35,248 nt of DNA from Candidatus Binatia bacterium (GCA_029243485.1 JAQWRY010000060.1:1-35248), one strand, 5' to 3'; positions 18,232 to 26,933 are shown, counted from the stretch's first letter. Program-made: numbers and translations. Notes: a model not told the origin generated them from the letters alone.

Positions 18232-19443
18232 CTAGCGTACCACCGGGCCTTTGCCAGCGAGAGGCTGGTCTACGTTTGTGGTGACGGCTTGCGGGGCCAG
18301 CCCGAGGGTCGCATCGGGGCTCTTCGTCGGTGTGTGGCCATGGGCGGACAAGAGGTCTCGGATGGTCGGGCCGTGGACCTCCAGGTCGCGCAAGGTGGAA
18401 TCGTAGGCGTACTGCAGGATCCTCGGGCGCCCCTCGAAGCTCATCGGACTGTGGACGAAGAGGAGCGGCTCGTCCCGGCTCGGCTCGATCAGCACGATCT
18501 GTACGTCCGGATGGGAGCTGGCGACGAGTCCGAGCGACGCTTCGAGCCGATCCCGTCCCAGGATGCGCACGGCTTGGTCGCCGACGAACGTGATCCCCAT
18601 GTCCGCCACGCGGACGCTGCCGTCCTTCGCGAGGGCCGGAATGTTGGCCTCGTTCCGACTCATGTCGATCGGCACGAGTGGGTTCACGATGAACAGGAGC
18701 TTGGCGCCGTGTTCAATGGCAACGTCGAGGTGGCAATGGCCACCCATCGCACCGTCGATGAAGCTGCGTTCGCCGATCCGATACGGACGGAAGAAGGCGG
18801 GGATGGCGCACGAGGCGGTGATCGCCTGGCTGATGCGCAGATTGCGTTCGCCCTCCTCGCCGAAGACGACACGCTGGCCCCGGTCGAGATCGATCGCCGG
18901 GATGTAGAGCTCGCGCGATAGTTCGGCGAAGTCGTTGCACATGTCTTCTTCTTGTAGGGCGTCCGCGAGGAATTTCTCGAACGGCCCGAGCGAGAAGAGC
19001 CCCGACGGGAGGAGTTCCTGCATCACGTCGATCAGGTCGAAGAGAGAGAACTCGAGGCCGTCGCGGCGGTACGAGTACAGGACGCTCGTGAGACGCCGCA
19101 TCGCCGACCAGCACTTCGTGATCGCGTTCGTGTAGTCGATTCCGTAGACGTCGGTCCGCCGGAAGTTGAACGTCGAGTCGCGGTCGTTGAGGATGTCCTG
19201 CCGGAGTCGCGCGGGCGAGGCTGCGTTCGCGCCGAGGGACGCGAGAACTGCGCCCGCGCTCACGCCGACGTAGATGTCGAACGTGCGCGCGCAGAAGCCC
19301 GCGCCGAAGGCCTTGTCGAGCGCTGCCAGGGCGCCGATTTCGTAAGCGGCGGCGCTGATGCCGCCCCCGTTCAAGATGAGCGCGACCTTGTCCCCTGAGG
19401 CGGGCGCTGTTCTGTGCGTCGGTGGCGTGGGTAGGTGGATCAA
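18232..19443 (-). CDS. Patatin-like phospholipase
   Basis: A 403-residue protein. The catalytic dyad and oxyanion hole are intact: [20 protein letters not shown] (glycine-rich oxyanion loop, 26-30), GVSAG with nucleophile S62, and the second-residue motif FIDGAMGG (D230-G-A) close to [19 protein letters not shown]. The N-terminal 18 residues are polar with no signal peptide, so it is probably cytoplasmic or delivered another way. The C-terminal ~110 residues ([13 protein letters not shown]...[13 protein letters not shown]...[14 protein letters not shown]) match longer bacterial patatins rather than minimal ones. Expected activity is acyl-ester (phospholipid) hydrolysis. Same strand as metH downstream, but functionally unrelated. 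Confidence 0.93.
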   Translation of the reverse strand: MIHLPTPPTHRTAPASGDKVALILNGGGISAAAYEIGALAALDKAFGAGFCARTFDIYVGVSAGAVLASLGANAASPARLRQDILNDRDSTFNFRRTDVYGIDYTNAITKCWSAMRRLTSVLYSYRRDGLEFSLFDLIDVMQELLPSGLFSLGPFEKFLADALQEEDMCNDFAELSRELYIPAIDLDRGQRVVFGEEGERNLRISQAITASCAIPAFFRPYRIGERSFIDGAMGGHCHLDVAIEHGAKLLFIVNPLVPIDMSRNEANIPALAKDGSVRVADMGITFVGDQAVRILGRDRLEASLGLVASSHPDVQIVLIEPSRDEPLLFVHSPMSFEGRPRILQYAYDSTLRDLEVHGPTIRDLLSAHGHTPTKSPDATLGLAPQAVTTNVDQPLAGKGPVVR

Positions 19444-19504
19444 GCAGGCATCTCCTCCCTAGACTATCGGCGGAAACGGCACTGCCGGTTAAGTAAGTCG
19501 GCGC

Positions 19505-19521
19505 CTAGTGCGCTGCACTAG
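19505..19521 (-). terminator. Hairpin at the end of the binding-protein gene
   Basis: CTAGTGC (19505-19511) and GCACTAG (19515-19521) form a perfect 7-bp stem with a 3-base loop, overlapping the TAG stop of the binding-protein gene (19520-19518). No strong T tract follows, so it may be a weak terminator or a 3'-protective structure separating this gene from the patatin gene. Confidence 0.42.
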
Positions 19522-20423
19522 TCCGCCTTAGGCTTTGCGCGGCGGTCGGTCTCGCGTGGCAGTCCCGGGGGCACGACGTACCCCGCGGCGGTGAGGAGCT
19601 TCGCGGCGTCTGGCGAGGCGAGGAACGCGAGGAGCTTCGCGGCGCCGCTCGCGCCCGGCGAGCCTTCGAGCGCGGTGGCGGCGAGAAGGATCGGAGCGCC
19701 TCGGCGGACGTGGCCATCGAGGTCGATGCTCGCCTCGGCGTAGAGGCCCGCTCGCTCCGGATCACCGAGATTGATTTCGATGGGGAGATCGAGTCGCGGG
19801 AGCCCGGCTCGAGTCGCGAGGCTTCTATAGAGGAGCGCCGCATCGAGGGTGGATGCGCTCAGGCGCCGCACGAGAACCTCCGCGGGCATGGTCTGGCCGG
19901 GGCGGAGGACCTTCAGCGCGAGGTCGGGATGGTCGTAGTGCCGGCTCGCGAGTTGGAGGACGAACAGCGTCCGGAGGCCGAGCGCGCTCTCGTCCGGATC
20001 GGCCCGGCCGAATCCCAGCCACTCCGAGGCCAGGGCGGTGAACCAGAGCGTGCCGTCCTTCACGGCCCGTGCGAACGCGCTCTCCTCTGCGTAGGCAAGC
20101 ACGATGGCGTCTGCGGCAAAGACGAGATCGGTCGGGGCTCGGTCGACAGGAAGAGCCCGTCTGAGTTCCCAGAGATCGGTCGAAAGGACCACGTCGGGGC
20201 GGGTGTTGGTGTCGGGCGCATCGGTCGCGGACGAAACTGCTCGGCCGACGATCGTCACGCCGGAGGCCTCGGCGAACGGGAGTGCGATTTTCGACACGAG
20301 GGGCTGGAGGACCGAGGGGTAGACGACGTTGACCTGGTCGTCGGCCGCCCTTAGGCCGCAAGGAGAGAACAGGGCTCCGGTAAGGACCAGCATTGCGGCG
20401 GCCGCTCGAAGTCGTAGACGCAT
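19518..20423 (-). CDS. Periplasmic oxyanion (tungstate/molybdate-type) binding protein
   Basis: A 301-residue protein starting at ATG 20423, chosen because it gives a good Sec signal peptide (MRLRLRAAAAMLVLTGALFSP..., cleavage near LRA-ADD, residue 26). The mature part starts VNVVYPSVLQPLVSKIALPFAEASGVTI. FGRADPDESALGLRTLFVLQLASRHY resembles the WtpA/ModA signature 'GRsdP..dP.GyRsLmvlqLAe.YY'. PDVVLSTDLWELRRAL and VFAADAIVLAYAEES are typical type II oxyanion-binding strands. No permease or ATPase gene is adjacent, so it is an orphan. Sulfate or phosphate-like ligands are alternatives. Divergent from the DUF420 gene across a 76-bp gap with no clear promoter. Confidence 0.75.
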   Translation of the reverse strand: MRLRLRAAAAMLVLTGALFSPCGLRAADDQVNVVYPSVLQPLVSKIALPFAEASGVTIVGRAVSSATDAPDTNTRPDVVLSTDLWELRRALPVDRAPTDLVFAADAIVLAYAEESAFARAVKDGTLWFTALASEWLGFGRADPDESALGLRTLFVLQLASRHYDHPDLALKVLRPGQTMPAEVLVRRLSASTLDAALLYRSLATRAGLPRLDLPIEINLGDPERAGLYAEASIDLDGHVRRGAPILLAATALEGSPGASGAAKLLAFLASPDAAKLLTAAGYVVPPGLPRETDRRAKPKAD

Positions 20424-20499
20424 GAGGCCTCGCGTAGAACGGAGATCGCTCCCGGTCAATCGTACTGGTTCGCTGGGGTGGGTTTGGTAGAAGCCGCGG

Positions 20500-21063
20500 A
20501 TGGACCCCGCCCTGGCGCGCGACGGCGTGACCGATCGCTCCTTCTTTGTTTTCAACGCGGTCGTTTCGACGTCGGCTCTGGCCTTCATCGCCTACATCCT
20601 CCTCGTGCGCGTGGCGGGTCCGGCGGATGGGGTCGATCTGCGCTTCCTTCCGGCCGTGAACGCGGGCCTGAATGCGCTCTCGGCGCTGCTCCTCGCCTCG
20701 GGGTGGGTCGCCATCCGGAACCGCAACGTCCGGGTGCATCGATACCTCATGGTTTCGGCGTTCGCGTGCTCGGCGATCTTTCTCGTCTGTTACCTCACCT
20801 ATCACTACGTACACGGAGACACGCGCTATCAGGGCGAAGGGTGGATCCGTGGCGTGTACTTCTTTATCCTCATCACGCACATCCTCTTGTCGATGGTAGT
20901 CGTTCCCGCGGCGCTGACGGCGTTTTACTTCGCGTGGAAGAGGCAGTTCGAGCGCCATCGCAGGCTGACGCGCGTGGCACTGCCGATCTGGCTCTACGTC
21001 TCGGTTACCGGGGTAATCATCTACTTCATGCTGCGGGGCGGCTCGATTGCGGGGGCGGGATGA
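20500..21063 (+). CDS. DUF420 membrane protein
   Basis: A 187-residue protein with about five hydrophobic helices. DUF420 landmarks are FLPAVNAGLNALSALLLASGWVAIRNRNVRVHRYLMVSAFACSAIFLVCYLTYHYVHG, then GWIRGVYFFILITHILLSMVVVPAAL, and the end RHRRLTRVALPIWLYVSVTGVIIYFML. Conserved histidines (VHR, YHY, THI, RHR) could bind a metal. In other bacteria DUF420 genes lie close to cytochrome c oxidase and SCO genes (haem-copper oxidase assembly); no oxidase genes are visible here. Its TGA overlaps the ATG of the thioesterase (ATGA at 21060-21063), so the two are translated together. Confidence 0.9.
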   Translation: MDPALARDGVTDRSFFVFNAVVSTSALAFIAYILLVRVAGPADGVDLRFLPAVNAGLNALSALLLASGWVAIRNRNVRVHRYLMVSAFACSAIFLVCYLTYHYVHGDTRYQGEGWIRGVYFFILITHILLSMVVVPAALTAFYFAWKRQFERHRRLTRVALPIWLYVSVTGVIIYFMLRGGSIAGAG

Positions 21064-21497
21064 ACGCGACGACGATCCACCACAGGGTCCCGTTCTACGA
21101 GACCGACGCAATGGGCATCGTGCACCACGCGAACTACATCCGGTATCTCGAGGTCGCGCGCGTGGCCTGGATGGACGAGCACGATCGTCCCTACCGCGAG
21201 TACGTCGCGGATGGCTTCCACTTCTCGACGACGCGTGTGGAGTTCGACTACAAGCGCTCCGCGGTCTTCGATGACGTGCTCGACGTGACGACGTGGCTGG
21301 ACTGGGTCGGCGGCGCCTCGCTCTCCATGTCGTACGAGCTGAAGCGAGGGGACGATCTGATCGGCTCCGGCTTGACGGAGCACGCGCTTGTCGACCTCGA
21401 GGGTGCGCTCTGTCGGATCCCGCCGGTGCATCGCACGCGGCTCAGGGGCTTGTCCGTTTCTGGCGCGAAAAGAGCCAGAGGAAGGGCAACCCGGTGA
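21060..21497 (+). CDS. FadM/YbgC-type acyl-CoA thioesterase
   Basis: A 145-residue hotdog protein. The sequence FYETDAMGIVHHANYIRYLEVARVAWMDEH is the 4HBT/YbgC signature, with the catalytic Asp at residue 16 and HHANY next to the active-site helix. FHFSTTRVEFDYKRSAVFDDVLDVTTWLDWVGGASLSMSYEL supplies the remaining strands. It hydrolyses acyl-CoA in the cytoplasm. The last ~19 residues (LSVSGAKRARGRATR) look like an extension created by read-through, and the gene's last 56 bp overlap the end of the convergent permease gene. Co-translated with the DUF420 gene, an unusual pairing. Substrate not predictable. Confidence 0.9.
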   Translation: MNATTIHHRVPFYETDAMGIVHHANYIRYLEVARVAWMDEHDRPYREYVADGFHFSTTRVEFDYKRSAVFDDVLDVTTWLDWVGGASLSMSYELKRGDDLIGSGLTEHALVDLEGALCRIPPVHRTRLRGLSVSGAKRARGRATR

Positions 21498-22809
21498 GGG
21501 TCACCGCGATCGCGATGAAGCACTCGACCGGTCGGCCGATGAGCATCGCGACGGCGATGGCGCCGTTCGCGACGAAGTAGAGCGCCGGAACGAGCGGGTA
21601 TCCCCACGCGCGGTACGGGCGGGGCGCGTCCGGCCGGCTGCGTCGTAGCGCGTAGAGCGCGGCCACGTCGGCCATCGTGGCGAGGACGATCGCGAACGTC
21701 GTGTAGTCCAGGACGCGGGGAAAGCTTCGGAGCATGGCGATGAGGCCGATCGCGACGGCCGCCTGCGCAACGAGTGCGACGTGCGGCGTCCGGTTCTCGC
21801 TGTGGACGCGTTCCGCGCCCGCGAAGAACTGGCCGTCGAGCGCCATCGCGTAGGCGATCCGGGGGCCCACGAGAATCGTCGCGTTGAGGCAGCCGAGCAC
21901 CGAGAGGAGGATCAGTAGCGAGGTCAGTCGACCTCCGAGGTCTCCGAACAGAGCGCGGGCAGCGAGCTCGCCGGCGTCGTTCGCGCCCGCGATTTCCGAG
22001 AGCGGGGTTGCGCTGAGGTACAGGAGGTTCAACAACAGGTAGAGGCTCGTGCAGATCGCGAGTCCGAGGAAGAGCGCGCGGGGGATGTTGCGGCCCGGGT
22101 CCCGGATCTCGCTGGCGACGTAGACCGGCGCGTTCCAGCCGAGGTACGTGAAGAGAACCGGGGACATCGCGAGGGCAAACCCCTGCAGCGTGACGGGGCC
22201 GGACGGAACGACCGGAGTCGCCGCGGCTGGCGTCGGCAACACGAGTCCCGCGAGAACGAGAACGGTGATCGCGACGATTTTGAGAACGGCCGTCACGTTG
22301 TTGAACGCCGCGCCCGAGCGCACTCCGACGTAGTTCACCCATGTCGTGAGTGCGATCACGAACACGGCAAGGGCGAGCTGTCCTTCCTCGCCGAACCCGA
22401 GAAGGCGCCCGACTCCGTCTGCGAACGCCGTGGCGAGAGTCGCGACGGTGCCCGCGTAAATCACGAAGAACGAGAGCCAGCCGACCAGGAAGCCCGCCGC
22501 CGAGTGGAACGCCTCGCGGAGGTAGACGTAGTCGCCTCCGGCTCGCGGGAACATGGCGCCGAGCTCGGCGTTCGCGAGTGCGCCTGCGAGCGAAAGGCCG
22601 CCGCCCACTGCCCAGGCTACAAGGAACCACTCGGCCGCGGGTACCGACTCGGCGACGACCCCGGGTGTGAAGAAGATGCCGGCACCGATCACGGACGACA
22701 CGACCAACAAGGTCGCGTCGGACAAGCCGAGCTCGCGAACCAATCGGTCCCGCGGGTGCGCCTCTGGGGCTTGACCTCTTCCGGCGTGATCGTCAGGTTT
22801 GGGGTTCAC
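21442..22809 (-). CDS. APC-family amino-acid permease (LAT/SLC7-like)
   Basis: A 455-residue protein with 12 predicted helices. The GTG start is at 22809. Helix 1 carries VVSSVIGAGIFFTPGVVAES, the classic unwound 'GxGIF' of APC transporters. Helix 2 carries ELGAMFPRAGGDYVYLREAF, typical of the LAT group and of bacterial YfnA/SteT-like antiporters. SPVLFTYLGWNAPVYVASEIRDPGRNIPRAL marks helix 6. It is an inner-membrane amino-acid or polyamine exchanger; specificity is not readable. Its start lies 6 bp from the divergent sulfatase-like start, and its 3' end overlaps the thioesterase by 56 bp on the opposite strand. Confidence 0.92.
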   Translation of the reverse strand: MNPKPDDHAGRGQAPEAHPRDRLVRELGLSDATLLVVSSVIGAGIFFTPGVVAESVPAAEWFLVAWAVGGGLSLAGALANAELGAMFPRAGGDYVYLREAFHSAAGFLVGWLSFFVIYAGTVATLATAFADGVGRLLGFGEEGQLALAVFVIALTTWVNYVGVRSGAAFNNVTAVLKIVAITVLVLAGLVLPTPAAATPVVPSGPVTLQGFALAMSPVLFTYLGWNAPVYVASEIRDPGRNIPRALFLGLAICTSLYLLLNLLYLSATPLSEIAGANDAGELAARALFGDLGGRLTSLLILLSVLGCLNATILVGPRIAYAMALDGQFFAGAERVHSENRTPHVALVAQAAVAIGLIAMLRSFPRVLDYTTFAIVLATMADVAALYALRRSRPDAPRPYRAWGYPLVPALYFVANGAIAVAMLIGRPVECFIAIAVTLTGLPFLWLFSRQKRTSP

Positions 22810-22815
22810 TTCTCG

Positions 22816-24990
22816 ATGCCCATCCTATTCCAACGTCGGCCGCGCCCGGTCTATCAATTCGTGCATGGCGGAGCGAACGCCGTTTGGCGACGGCTGCGGC
22901 GCGCCGTGGCCGTGGCGGGAGCGTGCCTTCTCCTGGTCTCGGCCGGCGCGGGTGCTTCCGATCGTGCGATCGAGCCGGAGGCGGGCAGTCCGTCGATGGC
23001 CGGGGTTGCGGTCGTCGAGATCGGTCAGGAGACCCGCCCTGTTCTCGCGCGTACTCGCCGGCGCGCGCTAAGGCTGAACGAGCGCATAGTGCTTCCGGTC
23101 GGCGTCCTGGAAGTGCCGGTCGAACTTCCGGCGGATCTCGATGACGGCGTCGGCATCAAGATCGACGCGACGGTCAGCCTCCGCGATCCGGACAAATCGA
23201 AAGACGTGACGCCTCGCGACGCCCAGCGGATGCGCCTGGAGCCGGTTTCGGTGGTTGCAGAGTCGGGGGCGACCAGCGCGACGCTTTCCGTCCCGATCCC
23301 GCCCGAGTTCGGCGGACAGCGCGGTCTGGTGACGGTCGTGGCGCGAGAGCTTCCGGGGGCGGCCGTCGCGGTGGAAGACGTCGGTCCCTGGAAGGTCGAC
23401 GCCGGGGCGCGTCTGGAGTTCGGGTTCGGGGTCGAGGCGTCTGCTTGGGAGGAGGGGCATCCCCCCGCGCATTTCCGAGTCGTCGGCTTGCCGGAAGGGG
23501 GAGAGCCGGTCGTCCTGTTCGACCGACGCCTCGATCCGGTTCGGGATGCGCGGGATCGGAGATGGGTCGACGCTTCCGTCGGTCTGGAGTCGCTCGCGGG
23601 GCGCACGGTCACGTTTCGTTTCGAAGCCGGGTCGCAGCCCGACACCCTCGGCGCGAAGGTGCCGCGTTCTCTGCCGGTCTTCTCGAATCCTCGGCTCCGA
23701 CGGGCCCGATCCACGGAAGCCAAACGGCCGAATGTAGTGCTCGTCTCGCTCGACACGCTGCGCGCGCAGAGTACCAGCGCGTACGGCTACCGGCATCGGA
23801 CGACGCCGCAGCTCGATGCGCGACTCGCAAAAGCGGGCGCACTGGTGAAGCAGGCGGTCGTTCCGGTTCCGTTCACGCCGCCGTCGCACATGACGATGCT
23901 CACGGGTCTCGAGCCCTGCGCGCACGGCATCGAGGATAGGGACGGAATCCTCGCTCCCGAAGATCTCCTCCTGGCCGAAATCCTGCGCGACGCGGGCTAC
24001 GACACCGCGGCGTTCACCGAGAATGCCTACGTCGTTGCGGGCGCCGGCTTCGCGCGCGGGTTCGATGCCTACGTGGAGATGCGCGAGGATGCGTCGGCCG
24101 CGCCGGGCTTCGGCGTCGCGACCTTTCGGGCCGCCGAAGAGTGGCTGGCCCAGAGCTCGCACGAACCGTTCTTCCTCTTCGTCCACACCTACCAGGTGCA
24201 CCAGCCGTACACGCCGCCGCGGGGATACCGACATCTGTTCGGCGACTACCCACCCGAAGACGGACGAGAACAGCGGTGGAAGGACGACCAGCAGGCGTAC
24301 GATCAGGAGATCCGGTACACCGACGATCTGCTGGGCGGTTTCCTGGACGTTCTCGCTGCGCGCGGTCTCGTGGACGACACGATCGTCATCGTAACCTCCG
24401 ATCACGGGGAGGAGTTCGGCCACCACAGTTGGGGAGGGCATGGCTTCGGTCTCTGGGACGAAGCCGTGCTGGTGCCGCTCGTGATTCGCGCTCCCGGAAT
24501 CATCGCCCCGGGTACGGTGATCGACTCACAGGTCGGGCTGGTCGACCTCGTCCCGACCGTTTTGGATCTCGCCGGCGTGGGACTGCCGCGGCCGGTGCAG
24601 GGGCAGAGCTTTGCTGGTCTCCTAAGGGGAACCGGCCCCGGTGATTTCGAAGAGCGCCCGCTCGTGAGCCGGGCCACCGGGTTCAAGATCACCGCGGTCC
24701 GGATGCCACCTGTGAAGTACGTCCTGCAAGAGGACCGGGAGACGGTCGAGAGGCTCTATTTCCTAGACAAGGACCCGGCGGAAAAGCGTCCCGTGAAGAA
24801 GCTCGCTCATAAGAAGGAGCTGGGGGACGGACGCACCGCGCTGGCGCGGTTCGACAAGGACTGTGTGGCCTACCGTGCCGCGCACCCCGTCACGACGGGG
24901 AAGGATTCGTTGTTCGAGCAGCGTCCCGATTGGCTGATCAATCGGAACGAGATCGACCGAAAACTCCGTTCACTCGGTTACGTCGAGTAG
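22816..24990 (+). CDS. Secreted sulfatase-superfamily hydrolase
   Basis: A 724-residue protein from ATG 22816; GTG 22861 is an alternative that would put the signal sequence (VWRRLRRAVAVAGACLLLVSAGAGA) closer to the N-terminus. Residues ~50-300 form an unassigned beta-rich domain. The alkaline-phosphatase-like catalytic domain begins KRPNVVLVSLDTLRAQSTSAYGY near residue 304. The nucleophile block PVPFTPPSHMTMLTGL has T354 in place of the Cys/Ser converted to formylglycine in classical sulfatases (CxPxR). HTYQVHQPYTPP and VTSDHGEEFGHHSWGGHGF (from ~526) give the other metal ligands. The C-terminus RKLRSLGYVE is a common ending in this family. It may be a phosphodiesterase/transferase-like member. 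Convergent with the MBL gene with a 21-bp overlap. Confidence 0.85.
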   Translation: MPILFQRRPRPVYQFVHGGANAVWRRLRRAVAVAGACLLLVSAGAGASDRAIEPEAGSPSMAGVAVVEIGQETRPVLARTRRRALRLNERIVLPVGVLEVPVELPADLDDGVGIKIDATVSLRDPDKSKDVTPRDAQRMRLEPVSVVAESGATSATLSVPIPPEFGGQRGLVTVVARELPGAAVAVEDVGPWKVDAGARLEFGFGVEASAWEEGHPPAHFRVVGLPEGGEPVVLFDRRLDPVRDARDRRWVDASVGLESLAGRTVTFRFEAGSQPDTLGAKVPRSLPVFSNPRLRRARSTEAKRPNVVLVSLDTLRAQSTSAYGYRHRTTPQLDARLAKAGALVKQAVVPVPFTPPSHMTMLTGLEPCAHGIEDRDGILAPEDLLLAEILRDAGYDTAAFTENAYVVAGAGFARGFDAYVEMREDASAAPGFGVATFRAAEEWLAQSSHEPFFLFVHTYQVHQPYTPPRGYRHLFGDYPPEDGREQRWKDDQQAYDQEIRYTDDLLGGFLDVLAARGLVDDTIVIVTSDHGEEFGHHSWGGHGFGLWDEAVLVPLVIRAPGIIAPGTVIDSQVGLVDLVPTVLDLAGVGLPRPVQGQSFAGLLRGTGPGDFEERPLVSRATGFKITAVRMPPVKYVLQEDRETVERLYFLDKDPAEKRPVKKLAHKKELGDGRTALARFDKDCVAYRAAHPVTTGKDSLFEQRPDWLINRNEIDRKLRSLGYVE

Positions 24991-26067
24991 CGGCAGCGTC
25001 ACGGCGGGTTCTCCCGACGAGAGAACGAGGGGCTGGCCGATCGCGGGAAGGCGGATCTCGCCTTGTCCGTAGCCCGCAACCCGACCGGCCGCGCGGAAGA
25101 GCTCGGGTGGCTCGGACGGAGGTTCATCGGAGAGGTCGAACGTCCCGTAGTGCATCCCGATGAGTGCGCGCGCCTGCACATCGCGTCCTGCCTGGACAGC
25201 TTCGGCCGGGTCCATGTGGAACACCTTCATCATCTCTCGAGGCCGGTACGCGCCGATCGGCACGGCGGCGAGGTCGAACGGCCCGAGGCGCGCGCCGATT
25301 TCCTTGAACCCCGCGAAGTAGCCGGTGTCGCCGGCGAAGTAGAACCGCTCGTTCGGGCCGACCACCGCCCAGGAGGCCCACAGCGTCTCCATGCCGTCGA
25401 ACGCGCCGCGTCGGCTCCAGTGCTGCGTCGGGAGGCAGTGAATCTCGAGGTCGCCGGAGCGGGCGATCTGTCCCCAGCCCATCTCCTCGACGTGCTCGAT
25501 GCCTGCGTCGCGCAGCAGCGCTCCGTTTTCGAGGGGGACGAAGAAGCGTGCATTCGGATTGCGGGTCGCGATCTCGACCAGGCTGTCGAGGTCGAGATGG
25601 TCGTAATGGTTGTGGGAGACGACCACGAAATCGATCGGAGGAAGATCGCTCTGGGCGACGCCCGGCGGATGAAAACGCTTCGGCCCGGCCCACGACAGCG
25701 GGCTCGCACGCTTCGACCACATGGGGTCGGTGAGAAAGCTCTGGTGCTCCATCTGCACGAGCATCGTGGCGTGCCCGATCCACGTGATTGTGGGAACGCT
25801 CGCGGTGGCGTTCGCGCGAAGGAAGGCACCGTCGTTTTGCACCTGGGCGGGGATGCCGTCGGAACCCGCGAATATCTTCCCGATCCTGCGGAGGAAGAAC
25901 GGGAAGGTCACGTCGATCCCGGCGCGGTCGAGAGGACCCGCGAGGTTGGCGAAGCGCCCGTCGTCGTCGCGGGGCTGCGGAAACGGCGCAGGTTCTTCGG
26001 CGCGTGAAACGCCGCCAAGCGCGATCGCCAGCAGGACGACCAGAAAGTACGGCCGGGCCTTAGTCAT
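24970..26067 (-). CDS. Secreted metallo-beta-lactamase-fold hydrolase (NAPE-PLD-like)
   Basis: A 365-residue protein. ATG 26067 gives a Sec signal peptide (MTKARPYFLVVLLAIALGGVSRA, cleavage ~23). ITWIGHATMLVQMEHQSFLTDPMWSKRASP is the N-terminal strand of the UlaG/NAPE-PLD branch. The metal site is SHNHYDHLDLDSL (H152, H154, D156, H157), with LPTQHWSRRG, YFAGDTGYF and IGMHYGTF as later ligands. This branch includes N-acyl phosphatidylethanolamine phospholipase D, so a phosphodiester or lactone substrate is plausible. Its start overlaps the end of the crotonase by 8 bp, making a two-gene minus-strand operon. An in-frame upstream extension exists but overlaps the crotonase. Confidence 0.88.
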   Translation of the reverse strand: MTKARPYFLVVLLAIALGGVSRAEEPAPFPQPRDDDGRFANLAGPLDRAGIDVTFPFFLRRIGKIFAGSDGIPAQVQNDGAFLRANATASVPTITWIGHATMLVQMEHQSFLTDPMWSKRASPLSWAGPKRFHPPGVAQSDLPPIDFVVVSHNHYDHLDLDSLVEIATRNPNARFFVPLENGALLRDAGIEHVEEMGWGQIARSGDLEIHCLPTQHWSRRGAFDGMETLWASWAVVGPNERFYFAGDTGYFAGFKEIGARLGPFDLAAVPIGAYRPREMMKVFHMDPAEAVQAGRDVQARALIGMHYGTFDLSDEPPSEPPELFRAAGRVAGYGQGEIRLPAIGQPLVLSSGEPAVTLPLLDVTE

Positions 26068-26854
26068 TCCCGCTCTGCTTGCGCCCGCGTTCTTGGATGC
26101 GTCGCCGCCGGTCTTCGACATCCTCGGCGCGCACCGAGCGTGCGTGCTCGCGCGAGACGGCCTGTTCGATCTCCATCGCGTCGCCGAACGTCGCCGCAAA
26201 GCCGTCGTCGATGACCTTCTTGTAGCCACGCACCGTCGCCGGGTCGCACGACAGCATGTCCTCGGCGAGCCCGCGGCATGTGGGGAGCAGTTCCTCGGGG
26301 GAGACCACACGGCTCACGAGCCCCCAGTCGTACGCGCGACTCGCTTCAAGGTAGTTCCCGGTGAGGGACAACTCCTTCGCCCGGTAGATCCCGATGGCGC
26401 GACAGAGTCGCTGGGAGAGGCCCCAGCCGGGGAGGATCCCGACCCGGGCATGGGTGTCCGAGAACCGGGCCTCCGTCGAGGCGATCAAGAGATCGCACGC
26501 GAGAGCGAGTTCGAAGCCGCCGGTTACGGCAAAGCCGTTGATCGCACCGATCACCGGCTGCGGCAGCTCGGCCATCGAGCGGACCGGGTCGAGCTCGACG
26601 ACGGCGGTCGTTTTGCCCCCGTAACCGGTCGTGCCGCGCTGCCCCAGTTCTTTCAGGTCCACTCCGGCGCAGAACGCACGCCCGGCTCCGGTCAGGATCA
26701 CGACGCGGGTGCCTTCATCCCCGGCGAGTTCGTCGAAGGCTTCGGCGAGGCCTTGTCTGAGAGCCGTCGAGAGCGCGTTCAGCGCCTCGGGGCGATTCAG
26801 GGTCACGGTTGCGATCTCTCCGGACTTCTCGATCAGAACGACGGGCTCGGACAT
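26060..26854 (-). CDS. Enoyl-CoA hydratase/isomerase family protein
   Basis: A 264-residue protein. ATG 26854 with GGAG about eight bases upstream is preferred to an upstream in-frame start at 26977, whose sequence is not crotonase-like. TVTLNRPEALNALSTALRQGL, FCAGVDLKEL (61-70, first oxyanion hole), INGFAVTGGFELALACDLLIAS (105-126, second oxyanion hole, with a Glu matching E144 of rat hydratase), and GILPGWGLSQRL. The E164-equivalent appears to be His135. One catalytic Glu is retained, which is common in isomerases. Cytoplasmic acyl-CoA metabolism. First gene of a leftward pair with the secreted MBL enzyme, divergent from the MBL-P450-synthetase unit. Confidence 0.93.
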   Translation of the reverse strand: MSEPVVLIEKSGEIATVTLNRPEALNALSTALRQGLAEAFDELAGDEGTRVVILTGAGRAFCAGVDLKELGQRGTTGYGGKTTAVVELDPVRSMAELPQPVIGAINGFAVTGGFELALACDLLIASTEARFSDTHARVGILPGWGLSQRLCRAIGIYRAKELSLTGNYLEASRAYDWGLVSRVVSPEELLPTCRGLAEDMLSCDPATVRGYKKVIDDGFAATFGDAMEIEQAVSREHARSVRAEDVEDRRRRIQERGRKQSGND

Positions 26855-26896
26855 TCTCCGGTTCTCCTCGGTTTCTCTTCGTGCGGCTAGCGCAGC

Positions 26897-26910
26897 GACG
26901 GGGCCCCGTC
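26897..26910. promoter_or_regulatory. 14-bp perfect palindrome in the divergent control region
   Basis: GACGGGGCCCCGTC reads the same on both strands. It lies 43 bp upstream of the leftward crotonase start and 85 bp upstream of the rightward MBL start. A palindrome of this length in a bidirectional gap is a candidate operator for a dimeric repressor; the regulator is not in this window. Very GC-rich, so chance is not excluded. Confidence 0.4.
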
Positions 26911-26933
26911 CATCGCGCGTTGCGTCGATTTGA

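Noticed and set aside
23068-24441. Minus-strand frame of 457 codons
   Set aside because: Antisense of the sulfatase-superfamily gene; Arg-rich with no motif.
26247-26310. N-terminally extended start for the secreted MBL enzyme
   Set aside because: The open frame to 26310 lies inside the crotonase gene and reads as its shadow; ATG 26067 gives a signal peptide.
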